Assembly: GCA_027627225.1 (NCBI GenBank)
Contig: CM051034.1
Location: 16,662,980 to 16,726,979 of the forward strand
DNA length: 64,000 bases
Direction: 5' to 3'
Source of the DNA: Congeria kusceri
Taxonomy: Eukaryota > Mollusca > Bivalvia > Myida > Dreissenidae
The notes under the pieces are model-generated. The model saw only the letters and a program-made list of their open reading frames with translations, did no database searches and had not been told where the DNA came from. The translations under genes and the position numbers were made by a program. Positions 1 to 10,000 of this stretch are shown here, piece after piece. The number at the start of each line of letters is the position of its first letter. Position 1 is the first letter of the stretch.

Positions 1-1035
1 ACTTACCGCGAATGTCTGGTGGTAGGGGTACTGGATGGTGTGGAGTCTTAGCGCGAATGTCTGGTGGTAGGGGTACTAGATGATGTGGTGACTTACCGCG
101 AATGTCTGGTGGTAGGGGTACTGGATGGAGTGGAGACTAACCGCGAATGCCTGGTGGTAGGGGTACTAGATGGTGTGGTGACTTACCGTGAATGTCTGAT
201 GGTAGGGGTACTAGATGGTGTGGAGACTTACCGCACATGTCTGGTGGTAGGGGTACTGGGTGGAATGGAGACTTACCGCGAATGTCTGGTGGTAGGGGTA
301 CTGGATGGTGTGGAGACTTACCGCGAATGTCTGGTGATAGAGGTACTGGATAGAGTGGAGACTTACCGCGAATGTCTGGAGGTAGGGGTACTGGATGGTG
401 TGTAGACTTACCGCGAATGTCTGGTGATAGGGGTACTGGATGGAGTGGAGACTTACCGCCAATGTCTGGTGGTAGGGGTACTGGGTGGTGTGGAGACTTA
501 CCGCGAATGTCTGGTGGTAGGGGTATTCGATGAAGTGGAGACTTACCGCGAATGTCTGATGGTAGGGGTACTGGATGGTGTGGAGACTTACCGCGAATGT
601 CTGGTGGTAGGGGTACTGGATGGAGTGGAGACATACCGCGAATGTCTGGTGATAGGGGTACTGGATGGAGTGGAGACTTACCGCGAATGTCTGGTGGTAG
701 GGGTTGTTGATGGTGTGGAGTCTTAGCGCGAATGTCGGGTGGCAGGGGTACTAGATGATGTGGTGACTTACCGCGAATGTCTGGTGGTAGGGGTACTGGA
801 TAGAGTGGAGACTTACCGCGAATGTCTGGTGGTAGGGGTACCGGATGGTGTGGAGTATTAGCGCGAATGTCTGGTGGTAGGGGTACTGGATGGTGTGGAG
901 CCTTAGCGCGAATGTCTGGTGGTAGGGGTACCGGATGGAGTGGAGACTTACCGCGAATGTCTGGTGATAGGGGTACTGGATGGAGTGGAAACTTACCGCG
1001 AATGCCTGGTGGTAGGGGTACTGGATGGTGTGCCA
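1..1035. repeat. 45-bp minisatellite seeded from an SLC23 exon end and its 5' splice site
   Basis: There are 23 head-to-tail units of exactly 45 bp, with unit starts at 1, 46, 91 and so on to 991, and no indels visible. The array continues past the left edge. On the minus strand each unit carries the end of the SLC23 exon (residues HTIQYPYHQTFA) followed by GTAAGT or a variant. The rightmost unit is the genuine exon end, with its donor at 991-996. By eye 19 of 23 units keep the GT; the units at 46, 721, 856 and 901 have CTAAGA-like sequence instead. Because 45 is a multiple of 3, long spurious open frames appear on both strands. Confidence 0.93.
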
Positions 1036-4000
1036 CCTCTTCTTGCGGGTCCACATGGGTACCGGAAGTTTTACTCTGGACATGTATAGAGCTAGGATCA
1101 GCGAGATCGCGCACGTCCTGAAATTAGAATAACACAGAGACGATGTATTGAACGAATACGGCAGGAAAGCAAGCGTTCAAATCAAATACAACACTAAACA
1201 CAATCAATGACGTACCATACAAAAAGCCCAAAGACGGGTGCCAATATGTTCACAAGGATAATCAGACGATAGTCATGGACAGCCAGTGAGGAAACATGTG
1301 CGTTTCTGGTAGTATTTGTTAAGAACAAGAGCTGATAAGAGAAATATGCTTAAATGCGTTTTTTTCTATATGTTATATGTACGTATATTCTCAGTGGCAA
1401 AGCGTGCTGAATGCCCCTTTGTATAACATTCTTATGTCCTTATTATATTATATTTATAAATGGGTACAGACTTACATTTTCCACTTACATGAAAGAGATT
1501 CCCCACTGTACTTTGGCGAACTTCGCCGTTGCCTTCATGAGGTAGATGCCGATCAGGAAGATGGCCGGAACTATGGTAACGGGGCCCACGAACCTGAGCA
1601 GGAAGCCCACCAGGCCAGTGAGGCCTATCAGGCAGTGGATACCACCCGCCAGAATGAGGCTGCCTTGTAACTATAGAAACAACAGAAACGCCGAATTGAA
1701 CGTTTAGTCCAATCAGATTTCGAAACAGTCATAATGTATTTCTTTCGCGTTTGACTGTTTACACTCTGGTCGCATGAGTACTGAAATTCACATCTCAAAA
1801 ATAGAATAAAAATATTGACAGATGAAAAAGTGTGTCACAAACCGGTTTTGTCATGTGATGTGTAATGGGCAATATTAAACAAATAATACAGTGTGACTGC
1901 ATTATTTTATGAATCGTCTTGAAACAGTCATATATGGTAGAGTCTTTTAGAATACCCATTCACAGGTTACTAACCAACTGTGTGTTTTGTAGAACGGTAT
2001 CTCGGTTGAACGTCAGCGTCTCGTTATTTGCTCCTTGGTCTGTTTTATATATAAAGGTCAATAAAGTGTACAGACTACTGAAAATACCTAAGCATAGTGA
2101 ATCCAATAAGAAAACCAATCAGATTCTTATGTGTTCGCCGTAGCTGTCACAGTCAGCTTTTGACCTACATGTACTTAATAATCCACTCAAACGCGGACAG
2201 TAATCCTGTATTAATAAATAACGTTTTAACTGGTTAAATACGCTTGGATTTTCATATTTTTTTTACAACATTTAATTCATGCAAGTGCTTTCGGAAATGT
2301 AAGTTGTTATATCTATCATCCCCATAATTATGCCATGGAACGAAAGGTAAGCAACAGTCATGATCACACAATATTTGTTAATACATATGTGATTGATATC
2401 ATTCATAATGTTTTAGGAATTCTGAAAGCCATGACATCATTATTTGTTTTTTAAAGATGTCTTGTAGTTAAATGAAAGCATTGACTTAATGGCGTATATC
2501 AAGATACGAATTTAGTACTGTGGGAAATAAGAATAGAAGAGATCCATCAGTCATGCTATTCGTACTTGAAGCCGGATCGATAGCGCAGCGGTCCTTATTG
2601 ATTGCCGCCATGGCGAGTAGCGGAATGACGTAATCCGGCGCGGCGCCCTGGAACAGCGGCAGACGGACGCCGAAGAACGTCATGAGGAGCGTCACGACGC
2701 CGCTCATAAAGAGCGTGGTGGCGAGAAGCTTGGCCTTGAACTCGTCGTCATTCTCCGCGCAGACGGTCTCGGCCACTAGAAGCGACACCGAAAGGTTACC
2801 AGAGAGGGACAGGAGCGCTTGCTGTATTGATAACAAATGTAGTTGGTTAAAACCTATTCATTTTAGCTCGTTGGTGTTGAAAGCCATAGGCTTATTGAGA
2901 CACTTTTTTCCTGTGAAGAACCAGGACTTGGTGACTCATCAGAAAGAACAAAATATGACCGATTTGCTACAGTTTGCGTGTACGATGTGCCATATACACG
3001 GGTAACCACCCCCTGTACGTCGGTAAACCAATTTGCAGATGATAAATCAAATTTCAGAGAAAACATATCGTCCGCAATCGACAAGTAGGTACTTATTTTG
3101 AATTTTTCGGCGATTTAAGTCAGTATATATACACAATTATTATACAAATGTATAATATCCAAAGCCATTATATATTAAGTGTATTGCCAGAGATCTACGT
3201 TTTCTAAGAAGAAATATATAAATTGTCTGGGGGAAATACAAAATATTCACAAAATGTACGTATTTTTTCAATTTTTGGCATCTAAATCGACACATTAGTG
3301 AACTAAACCGTTACAGAGTAGCGATATAATCTATCTAAAAGGGAATTCAAACGTTTGTTAGTTGATGCCGTAGTGGTTTCTGGGTTAAAATCAATTATAT
3401 ATTGGAATGGTATGCTCATTTATGGATAAAGCCGAACTGTTTGAAGAAAATATGTAAATAAAGTCCAAACTTAAACTGGATAAAGCTCAAACTGCGCGAT
3501 AAAATGATTATTTTTTGCAAAGGAAGGTTTGTTTTGTGCTAGTTTTCGTTACATACTTTCATAACATATACATATTTTTATTATATGTAATAGAAGAAAA
3601 ATAAAGTTTATTCAAAAATTGTACAATGAAGCTTATAAAAAACGAATAAGGCCAACATGGCCCATAATCGTCATGAATAACAATTATACAAATAGGAACA
3701 AATATTATTATCACGCTTTAAGAAAGAGACCTAAATGTATTTATATTTATCTGCGCGTACTATATAAAAGTAATCTGTACTGTAATATCATGCTTTACAA
3801 ACATAATTTATAACTTAGTAATACATAAAAGTGACCTCTAATGTATTCTTATGCTTTACAAAAATAATTGTTATCTTAGTAATACATAACAGTGATCTGT
3901 ACTGTATTCTCATGCTTTACAAAAATAATGTGTATCTAATTTAAACATTAAAGTAATATGCACTGTATTCATATAAGTTATATGTACTGCTTGTAACTTA

Positions 4001-7000
4001 GCATTAAACAACATTAATCATCATGAGCTGACAATATTTGTAATTTCAAAAGCTCTACATGCGTAAACAGCTAGTAACTTGATAGTTTGGATCATGTAAG
4101 AAAATAACACTGTGGCTTTTAACGAGCTTGGGTGACGTATATAATATACTGATATATGTATTGTATTTTTGTCTTGTTTGTGAGTAGATTTTAAAAAAAA
4201 GTACATTTAAAAAAAAAAATTGAAATTCCTCTTCGAGAACAGGGCAAACTGGGCAAACACTATATTACTGATATCGGTATTATTTCACCTTACCTTCTCG
4301 ATGTTAACCCATTTAAGGTAAAATTAATGTTCAAAACAGAAGATATTTCTACAAAATAATGCCCTTGAAGAGCCATTTATGCGTCCTTCTACACCTTGGA
4401 CAAACGTGTCAGTAATTCTTTGCTTAAACACACACAAAACCATTGAGATCACTAACATCTTGTGCCAAGCAGACATGATAGAATGAACTTAGAATACATT
4501 TCAATTGACTTGCCCATTTGTTTTTTAGGGGATTACTTTCAATCTAGGGCCGGCTAGCTCAGTTGGTAGAGCAATGGATTTCAATCCGAGGATCGCGGGT
4601 TCGATTCCCAGCCCGGCCACATAACTTGTGTGGATTGGTCATGACATTAGTTCTGCGGCCATTCTCCCCCTACCTCTGATTCAAGTAGGGCAGGTGTCAG
4701 TTACTGGCATAAGTATGTGTACTTAGTACTGGTAAACCAGCTTACCCAGAAAAAGTGTGAGTAGGTTAACTGACCGCCGTTATAGAAGAACTTTATTTTC
4801 GAACAGTAAGCATAAGCTCATGAGTTCAAACAATCATAATACATAAATAAATATACAAACAATCGTCATGTTCCATGTGATGTAACAAAGCAGGTAGTAA
4901 TATAGTTAAATTATACAAATAGTTGACAGATCAAAATAATTGGGAGAAAAGTAAGTTACAGTAATAATGTAGAGCATACGTACATGTTGTATATTAAAAT
5001 GTTGAGTCATGTAGTTGAAAAGCTTTATAAATAAAAGTCGCAAGTTTTACTGATAAACGTTCATTTTCGGTGTTTATATGACTGAAATACTATTGAATTC
5101 GGCGAAAAATCTAAACAAGCAAACAAAATCAATATCGTCTAGCATAATTTCATATATCATTTTAATGAATTTATGGTCTGGAGCACAGATCACCTTAAAC
5201 CAGTACTTTATTATATTCATTTTACTCATAGTTAAAAAGTCAAGTATCCCTGTCTCCGATAATATAAAGTCTTTATGTGTGCTGATTTTGACACCTATTT
5301 GTCCTTCACCATTTAAAAACATATTTTAAATTAATATAAGCAATTTTATTGTTGTTTTGTAGACATTACAAAGCCGTTTGATGATATCCTTGGTACAGAA
5401 GATACAGACTCGGTATGTGAGGATCACGTTTTACAGCTATAAAAGCAATGCATACTCATGTGTACACAAAAGTAAGACATCATAATGATATCGGAACTGC
5501 ATTTGAGAGTCATTTAGGTCTAAGACAAGGCGAGTGTTTTGTTCCCGATTCTATTTTCTTTGTATATCAATGGCATGGAGGATATATTGTACTCAAAAGG
5601 TGCTAGTGGTATTGATATAGTCATGTTAAAATGCTTCCTAATCATGTATGCGGACGGTGAATGGCAAATACGTTAACTGTTGTTCCCATTTTCGCTCGAC
5701 ATTCAGCTTGTGATGCCAGCAATACATGGTCCTTTCAACCCAGTTTGCCTACTTTTAATCAAATTTGTGAACAATTTACCTATGACACTTAACATAGGTA
5801 TCACTCTAAAAGTATTTGTGTCATTTAAATCTCCTTTTTATGTATAGGTACAATAAAACATTCGGTCCATTTATCTGGAAAATATCCAAGACATAATACT
5901 TTGTTAAACAATTTAAGCAAATACGGAGGACGTTCATCTCTGCCATTTATTATAAATTCATTTAAGATCAGATCTGGTCCCGCACTTTTTCCAGTTTTTA
6001 TATTGGTAGTCCCTTTGAATAATTCCCCATCAGTAAAGTATGACTGTGATAAGAACCTTAACAATGTCAGTGTTATTTTCACCTTTGGGTGAAAGGTGGC
6101 GGGGCCCTTCAGATGGGGTTATTTTACGGCAAAAAGGGAATGATTTTTTTTTAGAAATGCATTATTACATACTTATATTCTACTTTGTTATAAAAAAAAT
6201 AATCAACTGTTTTGCTAGAAATTATAACTTAGACTATGGACTAAATTTGTTGGATGAAAGATTGCTGGGATTTTTTACGAAAATGCCTCTATCTTTGTAG
6301 GATTTTTTTCAAATGCTTTTCAAAATAAAGCTTACATTCTGAGGGGAATTTTAAGGAAAATATAGGGGAAAAAAATATACTTTTTTAGCAGGGAAATGGG
6401 GCCGAATTTTGGTCCCAAATTGGCCCGAAAAAAACCCCCACTGAATGTTTACTTTCATAAAATTGTTGCACAATGCTTACGTGAACTTTTGTGGTCAACA
6501 ATGTTAAAATCTCGCTCAAAATGGTTTAAATGCATACATTTATAGCATTTACATAAAGCACTCTTGTAAAAGTTTCGTTATTATCCATTCAGTTTTAAAA
6601 AATAGTTTGCACTTTACCACCTTAAAGTTAGGGCTTTATCAATTTTACATTATATTGGCCCAAGAAAATAGCAATATAACGCTTATTTGGTGCATTTAAA
6701 CAACGCATGAAGCAGATATACAAAAAAGAATGGCAGATGCGTAAGGTGGTACATTAATAATTGCAAAAACATTAATTGATCAGTACTTTTTTACATAAAA
6801 TATTGCCAACTTTACTGATTTTTCTAAATTCTTAACCCAATTCATACTAATTTGGCCAATTAATTGCCATTAGAAATCGTTTGTAACAGAGCATTATACG
6901 TACAAAATATCATTGTATCTTGTGCTATATTTTAAATGTTGAAACTTACCTTAAAGATATGAGTATTTGTAAATAAATTACTGTCCTAAGTAATTTGTCC

Positions 7001-10000
7001 GACATGTTTTCTCTGAAATTTGATTTATCATCTGCAAATTGGTTTACCGACGTACAGGGGGTGGTAACTGGTTTATACCAATATCTGTACATCTGTAGCC
7101 TCTACACCTGCAAGTTCGTGGGTGTAAAGCTTTCGACTAAAAACACACTTGTTTCTATATAAACACATCACATTAAATCGATCTGAATGTAAACTAACTA
7201 TTTTATATTTCAAAATTGCCAATATTTATTCGGAAATCCGTAATCTTACTTGAAAATAAACATGACCCAACACAGTCCTAAATCATTTGAACTTCCTGTA
7301 AGTTCGTGGGCAACTTATGGTGACGTCATACGAAGAGGCCCTTCCACTGATTTTCGTGTTTTTATATAAATACTGCAATTTTTTAATGTCCTTGTTTGTT
7401 TTCTTTGAATTTTGTTGTTTTTAATCAAATAGAGCTAAATACTGATAAAATGTTAATTTACAACATGAGTGATTGATGTCTGTTAACAATTAATAAATTT
7501 AAGACACAAATAACTGCAATAAACTTAAATAACATGGTATATTTATATGTCGATGTTTTTTTTACGCGTAATTGTGCTTTCGTAAGTCAGGCTGTTCTTC
7601 GGCTCACACTTGCATAAAATGCGGACACGCGACATTGCGTCATCCAAGAGAAAATTACGTCATAATTTCATCCACGAAATTACCGGAGGCCACGAACTTG
7701 CCAGTTTATATGCTACATCAATTGTATATCCAACATACCTTCTTTGAATTAAAAAGTAATAAAAGAAATAAATTACAGATCCTTAAGTCGGTCTTATTAA
7801 CGCAAAATTATATTAAACTCAAGGTAGAAAGGACCTAATGACTTCGGAAATACTCGCGAAATTTCGGTTAACTTCGGCACATTCTCCACTAACCGTAAAT
7901 CTAATCGATTTGATCCGAAACAGAAATTATTTTCGCGAAATAAACATCACTTTTCGAATATTTAGTAATTTTAAATTAAATGTGTGAAATAAATGCTTAT
8001 TTGTGTTTAAAGATGAAAGTACAAACGAAGTTTGAACAAAAACAAGGTACTCTGGCATGGGGAATACCTTCAAATGACGTCATTGTTGGGAATTTCTGTT
8101 TACATTTAAACATGACATTTTTGCGATATGTCTGGTGTATTTGATTACACTTAAATTAAAATAGTTATAAATAAACGTCCAAGGATTATTAGTATTATTG
8201 AACATAATTATTCGTATATAAAAACATATCTGCGTGAAAGAGATCCGTGCTCCTTGCTCCTTCACACCAAAAAACTTGGAAAAATAGTCAGTCGAGATGG
8301 GTGGAGAGCGGGAAGTCGGGTGATCGAGTTTGGTGTTCTGTTGGATAATTTAAAATACTGTTCATTGTGTAAACTTGGACCAGTTCCACTGAGGAATTTT
8401 GACGAGATCTACCACTGTAAAAAGCATCTGAAAATTATGTATCGGCGAAATGATGAGAATGGTCTAAGAGACAGCTTTTTATCCAAAAACAGTGACATTT
8501 TACCAATAGTCACAAGCTCCAAGAAGAGTCTTGATGCAGTTATCACAAAGATTTGCCAGTTATTGGAAACTCTTGTTAACCCAATGTAATGAAAATGTCA
8601 ACTGAATGTTTTGAAACACACACTTATAAAAAATGTTTATTATTTTTCTGAATTTCGTAACCAAGGATATGTGAACCTCAGCTAGTTACATTTGTATTTA
8701 AAATGTTTACACAAAACACTATTTCTTTAACGTTAATGCAAAAATAATTTATTTAATAACGATACTGCTATTAGATTATAATAAGAAGTGAAAAAAAATA
8801 TTTTAACGTAGAAGGAAAATATTTGCTTTTTGACTTGTCTTATTTTTCATATATTTTTTTTTTAATAACAGGGTTGCTTCACTCCAAATGTTATACCTTG
8901 AGATTTTTGGGGTGAACCTATGTCAATGTATACCTTTTTCCTCTCAGATAAGGTTATATTATATTTTGGTATTACTGATTTTGACATTCTACGAAATAAA
9001 AGTAAATTTTTTTATACAAAAATTGGTGTTTGGCGTAATTTTACTTTAATGAAATCTGTTGTTTTTTACCATATGCTTAGCCAAATTTGATGTCATAAGT
9101 ATTGTTGGTCAAGTTTAGTACTTATGTGTGTTATACTTTTACATAAGATACACCTTTAACGTATAAATTAAAGCTATTCAGAAATAAATAAAATACATTT
9201 GGACAATATGTCAGTCATTTTTGTAAGTGTACAATCAAAATTTTAGGTTGAAGTAGAAAAATGAGGGGTTATAACAAAAATCGCATTTTTGTAAAAACGT
9301 GTGGTTAGATTTTGTTTATATTTCACAGTTTAGTCTCATAATAGAGTTAATGATCAAAGATAATAAGAAAGTCAAGGTCTGAAAAAAGTCCCATAAGGGG
9401 CTTTCTACCTTAATCTTAATCAAGCAAAATAATAACGCTTCTCACAAATTAATTCGTCTATATCATGATAATTGACCATTGATTTACTAAACCCAGAATT
9501 TAATGTACAGCTGCCTAATGTACATCAATTAATCGGTTGTTCTTAATCGTTGTTGTAGAATATCCGACAAAGCTACCTGCAGTCCAAAGAAGAGGGACAT
9601 CGCTATGGGCGGAGACTCGTTGATGTTGTATAGCATGCTGTCCTCGACCGCTTCCGCTTCAACTAGTACAACGCCATTGAGTTTTTCGCCTTTTTCCTCG
9701 ACCGCTTCCGCTTCAACTAGTACGACGCCATTGAGCTGTTCGCCTTTTTCCTGGACACAGAGTACATATTTACGCATTTTCATGTTCACTGTGGATCGTA
9801 TATATCTCATACATTTCTTTCTTAAAAAAAGTTCTAAATTTGTCTCGTTATTACGAATCAGTAAATCGCACATAATTACGAGATAGTTTAGTCGTAACCT
9901 ATAGTTTTAAGTCGTAATTATGAGATAAATTAATAGTATATTTCGAGTTCTTGAGGAGTTATTTTGAGATATTGAGTCGTAATTTGGAAATAAACAAAAT

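Noticed and set aside
1..1035. CRISPR-like regular array
   Set aside because: There are no unique spacers; units are contiguous and the context is a eukaryotic gene.
137..1114. 325-residue open frame on the minus strand with 15-residue proline-rich repeats
   Set aside because: It is a different frame from the SLC23 exon and arises because the 45-bp period is a multiple of three. Several frames on both strands are equally open.
2566..2830. Plus-strand frame at 2682-3005
   Set aside because: Antisense shadow of the SLC23 exon.
2863..3084. 73-residue minus-strand frame next to an SLC23 exon
   Set aside because: It overlaps the inverted-repeat arm and has no SLC23 resemblance; the true exon starts at the acceptor at 2821.
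4548..4619. Functional tRNA gene (also 26455-26527)
   Set aside because: Both are followed by the same SINE body and tail, and the two differ in anticodon loop, so they are SINE heads.
5445..6060. Classical twin-priming inversion
   Set aside because: The order of the inverted part relative to the 3' part is the wrong way round for that mechanism.
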